Below, one piece after another: positions 17,463 to 26,674 of a stretch of 64,000 nucleotides of DNA. The position numbers and the translations under genes are program-made. Position 1 is the stretch's first letter. Each line of letters starts with the position of its first letter. Source of the DNA: an uncultured Mesonia sp. (lineage in GTDB: Bacteria; Bacteroidota; Bacteroidia; Flavobacteriales; Flavobacteriaceae); contig CANMOY010000002.1 of NCBI GenBank assembly GCA_947499595.1, forward strand, positions 1-64,000. Direction: 5' to 3'. The notes under the pieces are model-generated. The model saw nothing but the letters and a program-made list of their open reading frames with translations. It did not search any database and was not told the origin of the DNA.

Positions 17463-19103
17463 TTACTCTTGTAAAACCCAAGCGCCATTTTCTTTGATTA
17501 CATACATAGTATCTACACCAGAGCTACCATTGTAGTATGCATAAGAAACTGCGTATTTTTGACCTTCTTCGGCGTCGGGATTAATGTCATTTAAAACAAC
17601 ATTTATCGCCTCTAAAAGCATATCATTGGTCCAGAAGTTTTTATTACCCTCTCTTAAGTCAAAGTTTTTATATCTTCCTGCACTGCTAGCCGGATCTGGG
17701 TATTTATCGGCTAACTCGCTTTCTATGGTTATGTAATCAGCCTCAGTAAGCGTGTAATTAATGGTATTATCGGGTACCCAAGTACCATCTTCAAATCCAA
17801 ACTGTAAGCTTACCTCTTGTACACTTTCGTGGCGGTTCCACATACCCATTTCATAGTAATAGTAATCACCGCGCGTTTGTGTTTCATCGCCATTATAGTA
17901 GTTATATACCAAGAATATAGCATCTCCTTCTTGAACGTATGGGAACATTTTATTCAAGAAAGCCGGAAGGTAATTTTCTGGTTTGTCTGAGCTACTAAAG
18001 TTATTATAACGTCCTGGGCTGCCCATTTCATCATAATCTGCCGCTTGTAAATAATAGGCCGCATCATCTTTTACCCACTCGCTACCATCAAACATATAAA
18101 AATGCTTGTAAGTATTGCTTTCGCCTGTAATTCCAATGGTTTTAAGAGCAACAGTTTTAACTCTCCAACGAGCTGCATCTGATGCAGTAGACTCATACTT
18201 TAATGCGATGTTGATGGTCTCACCTTCATAAGCAGAAAAGTCATAATTTTCACTTAAAATAAAGTCATTACTCGAACCTGTTGGGGTGGTTGCCAAGTTA
18301 ATTTCTGTCCAAGTCGCAGTATCTACATCATTTGTATAATCTGTAGCTACTAAAATCTTAAGTAAAGACATATCTGTTGCATAATTGATAGCTTGATCAA
18401 TTTGGAAACGCAAATCAGTTTCATTGGTTAAATCAATGCTTGGCGATACCAACCAGTCAATGTTAGCCTGAGGTCCAGAATTAAATCCGTTTCCTTGAAC
18501 ATAATCTGTTCTAGACTCCCAACCTTCTGCTCCTAATTTATCTTCAATAGTCCATCCTTCTAAACTATTGGCGAAATTGTAGCTAATAAAATCGGCAAAA
18601 CCAATAACAGGGTCCTCAGTATATTGATCATACTCTACCAATAACACGTCTCCTTCTTGAGCATTTGGCATTTGTGCACTTAATACTTGGTCTATACCTT
18701 GCTCAATATTCGCTTCTGGGTAAAATCCATTAGCGTCGCTACCGGTTAAAGCATAATCTGCTTTCGTAAGCTCATAATCCATAGCTCCTGTGTAGTCGCT
18801 TAATCCGTCTTTTCTACCTACATACAAGTTATAATTAACCATTACTGTAGATCCAGCACCCCAATATGGGTATTGGTTTTCTAAAACGGTAGGAATAAGT
18901 TGTTTTGCTTCGTCTTCAGAACTAAAGCTAGTAAAATCTAACTCTAAAAGATCTGTATAATCATCTTCGGTTAAGGTGTAGTTGGCCTCTCCTTTAACCG
19001 CTTCTTCTTGCGCATCTATTTCATCATGGATATCCTCCATCGGCTCACATCCCATAAAAAGGACACCAAGCAGCGCTGCGTATAAAAATTTTATATTTTT
19101 CAT
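17463..19103 (-). CDS. Receptor-associated lipoprotein with choice-of-anchor J domain and internal repeats
   Basis: 546-residue lipoprotein (signal peptide with lipobox LFMGC, Cys19, then EPMED). A choice-of-anchor J-like domain is visible at about 170-320 (SLEGWTIED, IDWLVSPSIDL). It is flanked by four copies of a degenerate module starting Y-x-L-x-x-x-D-Y: YTLTEDDY and YELTKADY before it, YYLQAADY and YTLTEADY after it. Each copy is followed by a YP..-EG-Y..Y pattern. The gene follows its TonB receptor by 14 bp, so it probably supplies substrate recognition at the surface. No catalytic residues recognised. Confidence 0.7.
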   Translation of the reverse strand: MKNIKFLYAALLGVLFMGCEPMEDIHDEIDAQEEAVKGEANYTLTEDDYTDLLELDFTSFSSEDEAKQLIPTVLENQYPYWGAGSTVMVNYNLYVGRKDGLSDYTGAMDYELTKADYALTGSDANGFYPEANIEQGIDQVLSAQMPNAQEGDVLLVEYDQYTEDPVIGFADFISYNFANSLEGWTIEDKLGAEGWESRTDYVQGNGFNSGPQANIDWLVSPSIDLTNETDLRFQIDQAINYATDMSLLKILVATDYTNDVDTATWTEINLATTPTGSSNDFILSENYDFSAYEGETINIALKYESTASDAARWRVKTVALKTIGITGESNTYKHFYMFDGSEWVKDDAAYYLQAADYDEMGSPGRYNNFSSSDKPENYLPAFLNKMFPYVQEGDAIFLVYNYYNGDETQTRGDYYYYEMGMWNRHESVQEVSLQFGFEDGTWVPDNTINYTLTEADYITIESELADKYPDPASSAGRYKNFDLREGNKNFWTNDMLLEAINVVLNDINPDAEEGQKYAVSYAYYNGSSGVDTMYVIKENGAWVLQE

Positions 19104-19117
19104 AAGTCTATGTGGTT

Positions 19118-21658
19118 TTAAAATTTAATTTTAGCCCCTAGGGTATAGGTTCTTCCAAAGCCGTACCATACTAAAGCATCTTGGTAACTTGAAGTTCTTC
19201 CATCACGGGCATCTGCGATATATTCGGTATCAAGTAAGTTGTTTACGTTACCAATTATCGTTGCATCTAAGCTTCCTAGCTTAAAGTTATGAACTAATCC
19301 TAAATCTACCAAACCGTAAGATGGTGCTTCCCAAGCTTGTTTACTATTAGCATTTGTACGGTTATTCGGATCGAAATCTGCGAAATAATCATCGTAGAAA
19401 TTATAGTCTAAACGTAAGGTTGTGCTAGGTAAAACATCGTAGTCAACACCTAAACCAAGTGTAGTTTGAGCGGCATCTCCCACTTTCAGGTCTTCGATAT
19501 AAATGTCTATGGTATTTACTAGATTTTGCTCATCGTCAAAAATCTCTACTCCTTTTACATCATCTTGCCATTTCCAGTCACCAATAGAAGCCATTGCTCT
19601 AAGGGTTAAATTATCAAATGGTCTGTAATCTACATCTAATTCGATTCCTTGGTGAATTGCATTAATTCCTAAAATATTTGCACTACCAAAAGAACCATCT
19701 GGGTTATTAAAAGATCTAGTTAAAGTTCTATCTTTCCAATTGGTTCTATATAAGTTTAAATTCACGCGTAGGTTGTTAGCTCTATAACCGTAACCTAACT
19801 CGGCACTAAAAATCTTCTGATTTTCTGCATCTTCGTTGATGTCATTTTGAAAGTTTAAGAAAACCGCTCTAAAGAAAGGAGCTCTTTCAAAATATCCTAC
19901 GTTAGCGAATACATTGTGGTGGTTATCAATGTTATAGTTTGCTCCACCTTTTGCGCTATAACCAAAGAAGTTTTGAAAATCTGTTTCTTGCTCTGGATCT
20001 GAATCTAAATAGTTGAAATAATCTATTCTTTTGTAAGAAGTATTAGAAGCAGCTAAAGATACAAAAGCAGACAAATCATTTTTAGAATACTCCGCTTGTG
20101 CGAAAACACCTTCCCAAAGTACAATACCATCGTTATAGTAACTTATCTTATCATCAACTTTAGCATTATTCACAGGATTGTTTACATTGCTGTCATCATT
20201 AAAAAACTGACCTCCTAATAAATCTTTAACACTCTGAAAGTGCTCTCCCTTATAATATCTTAAATCTACACCAGCCATTAAGTCGATATCATCTGTAAGT
20301 TCTGTGCTTAAAGTAGAAAGCGCACCGTACCAAGAATGGTTGTTGTTTGAATCTCTAATTATGGTCTCTGACCCTAAGGCGCCACGATCAACGTTTTCTT
20401 GTACAATTAGATCTAAATTTACAGGTTGTAAGTCTCCGTTTCTATAAGGCGAGTTATCTATACCAAATTTGTTGGTTCCAGAGTATCCACTACCTCCTCC
20501 TGTACCGAAAGAAGCATAAACAGCGGTAGATAAATCTGTTTTATCACTGATATTCCAAAAGTGATTTAAAGAGATTTGTGGCTTGTGATAGAAGTTATCT
20601 TCTACATTATATTCTTGACCATTTTTATACCCCCAATCTCTATTAAAACGAATTCCGCGTTCGCTGCGTTGAAAGGTTTCGATAAGCTCGCGGTTTTGGC
20701 GTTGCCCGTGTCTTTGTGGTGCACCAAAAGCCGTGAATGAAAGCTGGTGATCTTCTCCTATTTCTTGTGCTAAGTTCACAAAATAAGAATAACCTTCAAA
20801 TTTTGTGCCGTCTACAAATCCGTTCCCAGATGTTTTTGAAGCTGAGATAGTTGCTGCAAAACCACTATCTAATCTTCCTGTAGAAACGGTTGCTCCAAAT
20901 TTTTGATAACCATCGTTACCTGTTGTAGCAAAAAAGCTACCTCCTTTTTTAACATCGGTTGTTTTTGTAATAATGTTTACAGTACCACCAATAGAAGGAA
21001 CAGCTACCTTTGAAGCTCCTAATCCTCTTTGCACCTGCATAGAACGTGTTACGTCTGCAAGACCTGCCCAGTTACTCCAGTATACTCTACCGTTTTCCAT
21101 ATCGTTAACGGGTACTCCATTAATCATTACGGCAATGTTCTCTGAGTTAAATCCGCGTAAGCGAAGTTCTGAATCTCCAAAACCTCCACCACCTTTGGTG
21201 GCATATACACCAGGAGTAGATTTTAAAATTTCTGGAAATTCTTGATTTCCTAATTTAGTCTCGATATCCTGTGCCTTAATTGTTGAAACCGCAACGGGTG
21301 TTTTTCTATCTATTGCCAAAGAATACGTTGTAATTAGAATTTCATCTAATGCGCTGTTGTCTGCCTCAAGGCTAATTGCCCCTAGATCTAAAGTTTGACC
21401 GTTTGTTAGGGTAAACGGAATTTCTTTTTTCTTAAACCCTACGTAAGAAACAACAAGTTTTCCCTTAGATTTGTCCGCTTTAAGCGAAAAGTTACCATCA
21501 AAATCTGTTGTTGCCCCTGTGTTGGTACCAAATACCATTACGTTGGCTCCAGGAAGTGGCGTGTTCATTTCTGAGTCGGTTACGGTACCTTTAATTGTAC
21601 CTTGTGCCATCAAGAAAGATGTTACCAAGAACATCCCAACCAAAATTAAGTTTTTCAT
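19118..21658 (-). CDS. TonB-dependent outer-membrane receptor
   Basis: 846-residue receptor: signal peptide (cleavage after SFLMAQ), a carboxypeptidase-regulatory-like domain (about 20-100; GTVTDSEMNTPLPGANV), a plug domain (about 115-235; TPVAVSTI, LRLRGFNSENIAVMINGVPVND) and a beta-barrel ending ...TLGAKIKF with terminal Phe. It forms an operon with the lipoprotein gene 14 bp downstream. The substrate is unknown. A -7-like box lies upstream at 21691-21698. Confidence 0.9.
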   Translation of the reverse strand: MKNLILVGMFLVTSFLMAQGTIKGTVTDSEMNTPLPGANVMVFGTNTGATTDFDGNFSLKADKSKGKLVVSYVGFKKKEIPFTLTNGQTLDLGAISLEADNSALDEILITTYSLAIDRKTPVAVSTIKAQDIETKLGNQEFPEILKSTPGVYATKGGGGFGDSELRLRGFNSENIAVMINGVPVNDMENGRVYWSNWAGLADVTRSMQVQRGLGASKVAVPSIGGTVNIITKTTDVKKGGSFFATTGNDGYQKFGATVSTGRLDSGFAATISASKTSGNGFVDGTKFEGYSYFVNLAQEIGEDHQLSFTAFGAPQRHGQRQNRELIETFQRSERGIRFNRDWGYKNGQEYNVEDNFYHKPQISLNHFWNISDKTDLSTAVYASFGTGGGSGYSGTNKFGIDNSPYRNGDLQPVNLDLIVQENVDRGALGSETIIRDSNNNHSWYGALSTLSTELTDDIDLMAGVDLRYYKGEHFQSVKDLLGGQFFNDDSNVNNPVNNAKVDDKISYYNDGIVLWEGVFAQAEYSKNDLSAFVSLAASNTSYKRIDYFNYLDSDPEQETDFQNFFGYSAKGGANYNIDNHHNVFANVGYFERAPFFRAVFLNFQNDINEDAENQKIFSAELGYGYRANNLRVNLNLYRTNWKDRTLTRSFNNPDGSFGSANILGINAIHQGIELDVDYRPFDNLTLRAMASIGDWKWQDDVKGVEIFDDEQNLVNTIDIYIEDLKVGDAAQTTLGLGVDYDVLPSTTLRLDYNFYDDYFADFDPNNRTNANSKQAWEAPSYGLVDLGLVHNFKLGSLDATIIGNVNNLLDTEYIADARDGRTSSYQDALVWYGFGRTYTLGAKIKF

Positions 21659-21690
21659 TTTAAAGACTAATTTTATTTATTTTGTCGCTG

Positions 21691-21698
21691 CAAAAGTA
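21691..21698 (-). promoter_or_regulatory. Likely -7 box of the receptor operon
   Basis: TACTTTTG on the minus strand matches TAnnTTTG, 32 bp upstream of the receptor start. The -33 element is not obvious. Confidence 0.4.
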
Positions 21699-21768
21699 AT
21701 CAAAAAAAGTCTTTTCCTTTTAGGAATTCTTAACAATAATATTAATTTAAGGTTAACGAATGTGAATT

Positions 21769-23061
21769 CTATAAATTTAGGTCGTCTAACTTGGCTGTTT
21801 TAATGTTGTCGAGTTCTTTCTTGATAGGTTCAATAGCCAAGAAATATTCTGGTTTTAGGCTTTCTTTTAAAGGTTCTGAACTGGGTAAGTTTTGTTTGTA
21901 AGGGTCAACTTGTTTACCATAAACCCAAAACCTGTAACATACGTGAGGGCCCGTTGCCAAGCCTGTACTACCTACAAAACCAATCACATCACCTTGTTTT
22001 ACACGTTGGCCTACTTTCACGTTGCGTTTAGACATGTGCAAATATTGCGTGGTATACTTCTCATTATGCCTTACTTTTACATAATTACCATTACCACTGG
22101 TATAGCTTGATTTGATTACTACTCCATCTGCGGTTGACCAGATTGGCGTACCGTGAGGAGCAGCATAATCGGTTCCTTTATGAGCTTTCCATCTTTTTTG
22201 TACTGGGTGAAATCTTCTTTTGGTAAATCGTGAAGAAATTCTAGAAAATTGCAAAGGTGCTTTTAAAAAGAAGCTTTGCAAGGAGTTGGCTTCGTCATCA
22301 TAAAATTTAGAAAAACCTGTAATGCTATCTTTTCCAAATTTAAAAGCGTAATAGGGATTGTCGTAATGGGTTAAAACAGCAGCTTCAATTCCGGCTAGAC
22401 CGGCATAAATAGTGTCATTAATGTATTTTTCTTTGTAAATCACTTTAAAATGATCTCCTTTTTGAAGTTTAAAGAAATCTACCTTCCATTGGTACATACC
22501 CGATAGTTGATCGGCTAAAGCTAGGCTTAATCCTTCACGATCCATAGCAGCCGATAAAGAAGATGCGATTACCCCGCTAGCTTTTCTTCTTTTTATAGTG
22601 ACTGGTTTTTTGCCTTTTACGGCATAGATGCTATCTCTTAAGAAAATAGTGGTGTAATTAATACGGTCATGCTCATAGACCAAGGCCTCAATTTGGCTGG
22701 TAGTGTCTTTTGCTTGTAAGACGGTAAAAGGTTTACCCGCATTAATACGGGCGACATTAAAAACATCTTTAATTTTATCTGCGATGATAAAAACTTCTGC
22801 GGGAGCCACTCCGTATTGATCTAAAATAGCGCCAAAGCTATCACCGGGTTTTATAGTATCCCGTTTGACATTATAATTGTTTAGCACCAAATTGTACTCT
22901 TTTATAACTTTAGGCTTCGCAACCTTTTTTTCAACAGGAACTTGTTCTTTTTTGTCGGATTCGCATTGAACACCTAAAAACGGAGCACTAAATAATAAGA
23001 TGTAAAAGAGATATTTGGGCAAGATTTCTATTTTTTTACTGAATAGGTTAAGAAATTTCAA
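21769..23061 (-). CDS. M23 family peptidoglycan metallopeptidase
   Basis: 430-residue envelope protein with an N-terminal membrane segment or signal (about 15-33), an OapA/LysM-like region (about 60-125) and a LytM/M23 domain (about 280-385). Zinc and catalytic motifs: HKGTD supplies His and Asp, and YLHMSK follows. The usual HxH reads H-V-C in GPHVCYRFW, so the second zinc-ligand His is Cys. I recall this HVC variant from other Bacteroidota, where it may be a functional ligand swap. The likely role is cleavage of peptide cross-links during growth or division. It starts 44 bp after the DUF3108 gene and is probably co-transcribed with it. Confidence 0.88.
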   Translation of the reverse strand: MKFLNLFSKKIEILPKYLFYILLFSAPFLGVQCESDKKEQVPVEKKVAKPKVIKEYNLVLNNYNVKRDTIKPGDSFGAILDQYGVAPAEVFIIADKIKDVFNVARINAGKPFTVLQAKDTTSQIEALVYEHDRINYTTIFLRDSIYAVKGKKPVTIKRRKASGVIASSLSAAMDREGLSLALADQLSGMYQWKVDFFKLQKGDHFKVIYKEKYINDTIYAGLAGIEAAVLTHYDNPYYAFKFGKDSITGFSKFYDDEANSLQSFFLKAPLQFSRISSRFTKRRFHPVQKRWKAHKGTDYAAPHGTPIWSTADGVVIKSSYTSGNGNYVKVRHNEKYTTQYLHMSKRNVKVGQRVKQGDVIGFVGSTGLATGPHVCYRFWVYGKQVDPYKQNLPSSEPLKESLKPEYFLAIEPIKKELDNIKTAKLDDLNL

Positions 23062-23105
23062 AAATATTTAATCCGTAGCTGAAATACAAAAACTAGTAGC
23101 TATTT

Positions 23106-23891
23106 TTACCGCTTCTGAAATCGAATGGGATGCTTAAGGTTTTTGTAGTCTTCTAAATCTGCTTCAAGAGAACCAACCGCCAATTTTGCTTTTATTTTTA
23201 TAGGGGCTTTATTTTCATCATCACTCACCCAAAAAGTTAAACTTTCTTCTTCTTCAAACACTCGACCAGCCTGAACATAAGGTCTAAATTTAAGGGCTTG
23301 AACGTATCCGAATTTTGTTTTTACCCGGTCTCTACCTAGAAATACAGTCTTAAAAAGGTAATTTTCATTATCAAAAAATAAATTTAATTTGAAATCATCT
23401 CCTTCTTTTAAAGTTGATCTATCAATTTTCTCTCTTAAATAATAAAACACCGAGAGCATATCTTGAACATCGGGCTTGATAGCAAAATTTTCTTTTTTAT
23501 TGTATTTTTTATCGTGCACGAGCACGGTTTTTTGATCGTGGTTAAAAAATAGTTCTTTGTTTTTGGTATGACCACCTTCGTTGATTTTGCGAATGAACCG
23601 CACTGGTTTTTTGCTTTGTTTATCTATAAAGGTTTGATAATCATCATCAACCTCAAAAAACAGGTGTAGCAAACCAGTTGACTTTCCTCGCCCTTGAACA
23701 TGGTACACCTCTTTTCCTTCATATATTTGATCTTTTACACTTAGTGTGGCGTAGCTCGCATTAAACCAACCATAATGAATACGGAATTTAAAGTATTCAC
23801 CACTTTCAAAGGCATTGAAATCTTGAGCTTGAGCTTTGAAAGAGAATATTATTACCCCTAAAAAGATAATTATTTTAAGTTTATTTATCAT
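23106..23891 (-). CDS. DUF3108 domain protein, secreted
   Basis: 261-residue protein with a Sec signal peptide (cleavage after SFKAQAQ, about residue 23). The rest fits DUF3108, an all-beta, lipocalin-like envelope fold (GEYFKFRIHYGWFNASYATL, DMLSVFYYLRE). The function is not established. It sits directly upstream of the M23 peptidase gene, so a role in envelope or cell-wall maintenance is a reasonable inference. A terminator-bearing leader or small RNA lies about 55 bp upstream. Confidence 0.8.
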   Translation of the reverse strand: MINKLKIIIFLGVIIFSFKAQAQDFNAFESGEYFKFRIHYGWFNASYATLSVKDQIYEGKEVYHVQGRGKSTGLLHLFFEVDDDYQTFIDKQSKKPVRFIRKINEGGHTKNKELFFNHDQKTVLVHDKKYNKKENFAIKPDVQDMLSVFYYLREKIDRSTLKEGDDFKLNLFFDNENYLFKTVFLGRDRVKTKFGYVQALKFRPYVQAGRVFEEEESLTFWVSDDENKAPIKIKAKLAVGSLEADLEDYKNLKHPIRFQKR

Positions 23892-23940
23892 GAAACAAAT
23901 TTTAAACTAAGTTTACAAGTACTGTTCCAAATTTAGGAAA

Positions 23941-23974
23941 ACAAAAAACCCCACCAAATACATGATGGGGTTTT
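23941..23974 (-). terminator. Intrinsic terminator of the candidate small RNA
   Basis: The stem AAAACCCCA/TGGGGTTTT (23945-23953 with 23966-23974), with a short internal continuation, is followed on the minus strand by TTTTTTG. It lies upstream of the DUF3108 gene rather than right after hppD, so it ends a separate short transcript. Confidence 0.8.
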
Positions 23975-24054
23975 CCGCTTATTAACCAACTAAAACTTAA
24001 ATTTATGAAAAAAATTCTTCAAAAATTACCTTCTAAGGAACCACCCTCAAAAGG
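23941..24054 (-). ncRNA. Candidate small RNA (or attenuated leader), about 110 nt
   Basis: A well-matched minus-strand promoter (-33 TTG at 24087-24089, 19-bp spacer, -7 TACTTTTG at 24060-24067) points to a start near 24054. A strong terminator ends at 23941. No convincing minus-strand ORF lies between. The RNA can form a small hairpin (UGAAGA-AUUU-UUUUCA) plus an A/U-rich stem before the terminator stem. It could be an independent small RNA, for example of the size of 6S-type or Flavo-1-type RNAs (no match claimed), or a 5' leader attenuator for the DUF3108 gene. Confidence 0.45.
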
Positions 24055-24059
24055 CTCGG

Positions 24060-24089
24060 CAAAAGTACGACTATTTTGCAATGCTGCAA
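24060..24089 (-). promoter_or_regulatory. Bacteroidota-type promoter
   Basis: -7 TACTTTTG (24060-24067) and -33 TTG (24087-24089) are separated by exactly 19 bp, the consensus spacing. It lies about 75 bp beyond the hppD stop and drives the candidate small RNA. It is the best-spaced promoter I found in the window. Confidence 0.7.
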
Positions 24090-24166
24090 GCTCTTAAATG
24101 CACTTTAACCTTTTTTTAATATAGTTAACAATTTATTAACAATGCAAATAAATATAAATGCCTTAA

Positions 24167-25336
24167 TTAGCTTTTATCTAATGTACCTCTTAAAGCTTGT
24201 TCACGTTCAATAGACTCAAATAAGGCTTTAAAATTACCTGCTCCAAAGCCTTTTGCTCCCATTCGTTGTATAATTTCAAAAAACAAAGTAGGTCTGTCTT
24301 GTACGGGCTTGGTGAAAATTTGCAATAAATAACCTTCTTCATCGGCATCAACCATAATCCCTAGGCTTTTTAGGCGCTCTAAATCTTCACGCAACTCATG
24401 GCTGAACTCCTCTAGTCTTCCCGGCACTGCTCTATAATATTCATCTGGTGGAACAGACAAAAACTCTACTCCTCGCGCACGCAAATCGGATACTGTTTTT
24501 ATAATATCATCTGTGCTTACTGCGATATGTTGTACACCCGGACCTTCATAAAAATCTAAATACTCTTCGATTTGCGATTTTTTTACGCCTTCTGCGGGCT
24601 CATTGATAGGGAATTTTATACGACCGTTACCATTACTCATTACTTTACTCATTAAGGCAGAATATTCGGTATGTATCTGTTTGTCATCAAAAGACAAGAA
24701 ATTTACAAATCCCATTACGTCTTCATACCACTTTACCCAAGTATTCATTTCATTCCATCCTACATTACCAACCATATGGTCAATAAACTTAAGTCCAACA
24801 GGTTCTGGTTTAAAGTCTGATTCCCAAATTTTATAACCGGGCAAGAAAGTACCCTTAAAATTTTTACGTTCTACAAACATATGTACGGTTTCACCATAGG
24901 TATAAATACCAGCCTTCACCACTTCACCGTTTTCATCTTTTTCTACTGTTGGTTCGAGAAAAGACTTTGCTCCTCTTTTTGTGGTTTCCTCATAAGCCGC
25001 ACGTGCATCTTCTACCCAAAGAGCAATCACTTTTACCCCGTCACCATGTTTAACAATGTGATCGTTTACTTTGCTTTTTGAATTTAAGGGTGAAGTCAAA
25101 ACCAACCTGATTTTATCCTGTACTAACACATAAGAAACCGTGTCTTTACTCCCGGTTTCTAGACCTTTGTAGGCTAAGGATTGAAAACCAAAAGCCGATT
25201 TGTAAAAATGGGCCGCTTGTTTGGCATTTCCTACATACAATTCAACATAATCTGTTCCTAAAAGCGGCAAAAAATCTTGCGCGCCATCAAAAATCTTTTC
25301 CAATCCGTAATTTACAGATTCTATTTTTTTACTCAT
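24167..25336 (-). CDS. hppD: 4-hydroxyphenylpyruvate dioxygenase
   Basis: 389-residue Fe(II) dioxygenase that converts 4-hydroxyphenylpyruvate to homogentisate in tyrosine catabolism. It contains two vicinal-oxygen-chelate (glyoxalase-like) halves. The iron triad is H187 (FIDHMVGNV), H270 (GVQHIAVST) and E354 (LFFEIIQRMG). The C-terminal gating segment GFGAGNFKALFESIE is intact. The length is slightly above typical bacterial HppD. It follows hmgA by 31 bp, and together they form two consecutive steps of one operon. Confidence 0.96.
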   Translation of the reverse strand: MSKKIESVNYGLEKIFDGAQDFLPLLGTDYVELYVGNAKQAAHFYKSAFGFQSLAYKGLETGSKDTVSYVLVQDKIRLVLTSPLNSKSKVNDHIVKHGDGVKVIALWVEDARAAYEETTKRGAKSFLEPTVEKDENGEVVKAGIYTYGETVHMFVERKNFKGTFLPGYKIWESDFKPEPVGLKFIDHMVGNVGWNEMNTWVKWYEDVMGFVNFLSFDDKQIHTEYSALMSKVMSNGNGRIKFPINEPAEGVKKSQIEEYLDFYEGPGVQHIAVSTDDIIKTVSDLRARGVEFLSVPPDEYYRAVPGRLEEFSHELREDLERLKSLGIMVDADEEGYLLQIFTKPVQDRPTLFFEIIQRMGAKGFGAGNFKALFESIEREQALRGTLDKS

Positions 25337-25367
25337 TGCAATTTAATTTTGTCTGTTGTTTAATTAT

Positions 25368-26525
25368 TTATGCTAACCAAGATTTAAAATAATCTTCATC
25401 GGCAATTTTCATAGCTTCCTCTGTTACTTGCAGCGGCTTAAAAGTATCTACCATTACCGCTAATTCTTCGGTTTTAACCTGACCTATACTTCTCTCTACC
25501 GCCCCGGGGTGCGGACCGTGAGGAATTCCTGCAGGGTGAAGTGAAATATGCCCCGCTTCAATATCGTTTCTGCTCATAAAATCACCATCTACATAGTAAA
25601 GCACCTCATCGCTATCTATATTAGAATGGCTGTAGGGAGCAGGAATTGCTTGCGGATGATAATCGTATAATCTAGGGCAGAAAGAACAAACCACAAAAGC
25701 ATCTGTTTCAAAGGTTTGGTGAACCGGTGGCGGCTGATGAATACGCCCTGTTATGGGTTCAAAATCGTGAATTGAAAACGCATAAGGATAGTTGTACCCG
25801 TCATATCCTACCACATCAAAGGGATGAGTGGCATAGGTCATATCAAAAATTTCTCCCTGCTTTTTTACCTTTATAAGAAAGTCTCCTTCTTCATCATAAG
25901 TTTCTAATTCATATGGCTGCCTAATGTCTCGTTCACAAAATGGACTATGCTCTAATAATTGCCCAAAATGATTGCGGTACCGCTTAGGCGTGTACATAGG
26001 CCGACTAGACTCTACAATAAGCAAGCGGTTTACCTCATCATCAAAATCTATTTTATAAATAGTTCCTCGTGGTATAAGTAAATAATCTCCGTACTTAAAA
26101 TCAAGGTTACCCAATTGGGTTCTTAATTTACCCGAGCCTTGATGTATAAAAATCATTTCATCCTCATCGGCATTTTTATAAAAATACTCATTTGTACTTT
26201 GTTGAGGTGCCGCTAAGACAATACTACAGTCTGAGTTGGTTAAAACAGTTTTTCTACTCTTTAAAAAATCGGGTTCTGGTCGCGTTTGAAATCCGCGAAA
26301 GCGATAAGATTTAATATTGTTTTTAATGGCCACTTTTGGCTTCACGCTGTAAGGGTCTTTAACCGCCTTAACTTGAGTGGGTCTGTGCTCGTGGTACATA
26401 TTTGAAGACATACCATCAAAACCTATAGTACCAAACAACTGCTCGTAATACAATTTACCATTGGGTTTTTTGAAAATAGTATGTCGCTTGGGCGGAATTT
26501 TTCCTAATTTATGATAGAAAGGCAT
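25368..26525 (-). CDS. hmgA: Homogentisate 1,2-dioxygenase
   Basis: 385-residue cupin-fold Fe(II) dioxygenase that opens the ring of homogentisate to maleylacetoacetate, the step after HppD. Iron-site segments are present: the Glu of SDEVLYYVDGDF, the His of PYSHSNID and the His residues of AGIPHGPHPG. The N-terminal MPFYHKLGKIPPKRHTIF start is typical of the bacterial family and supports the chosen ATG. First gene of the hmgA-hppD operon. Genes for maleylacetoacetate isomerase and fumarylacetoacetase are not nearby. Confidence 0.95.
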   Translation of the reverse strand: MPFYHKLGKIPPKRHTIFKKPNGKLYYEQLFGTIGFDGMSSNMYHEHRPTQVKAVKDPYSVKPKVAIKNNIKSYRFRGFQTRPEPDFLKSRKTVLTNSDCSIVLAAPQQSTNEYFYKNADEDEMIFIHQGSGKLRTQLGNLDFKYGDYLLIPRGTIYKIDFDDEVNRLLIVESSRPMYTPKRYRNHFGQLLEHSPFCERDIRQPYELETYDEEGDFLIKVKKQGEIFDMTYATHPFDVVGYDGYNYPYAFSIHDFEPITGRIHQPPPVHQTFETDAFVVCSFCPRLYDYHPQAIPAPYSHSNIDSDEVLYYVDGDFMSRNDIEAGHISLHPAGIPHGPHPGAVERSIGQVKTEELAVMVDTFKPLQVTEEAMKIADEDYFKSWLA

Positions 26526-26674
26526 AGGGCAAATTTTTAGTTTTAAGTTTGTTAAAATAAAGCTAATTTTACAAATATCGGTATTTTTATGGAATATATA
26601 AACCGAATTACAAACAGAGCAATGCTTAAATTTTTTTCACGGATTTAGATATTCAACTATAAAGGTTTAATTAC

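Noticed and set aside
24005-24097. Plus-strand 30-codon ORF (MKKILQKLPSKEPPSKGSAK...) in the hppD/DUF3108 gap
   Set aside because: It lies antisense to a well-spaced promoter and terminator on the minus strand, has no signal peptide or recognisable motif, and uses a frame that covers the -7 box; the small-RNA reading fits better.
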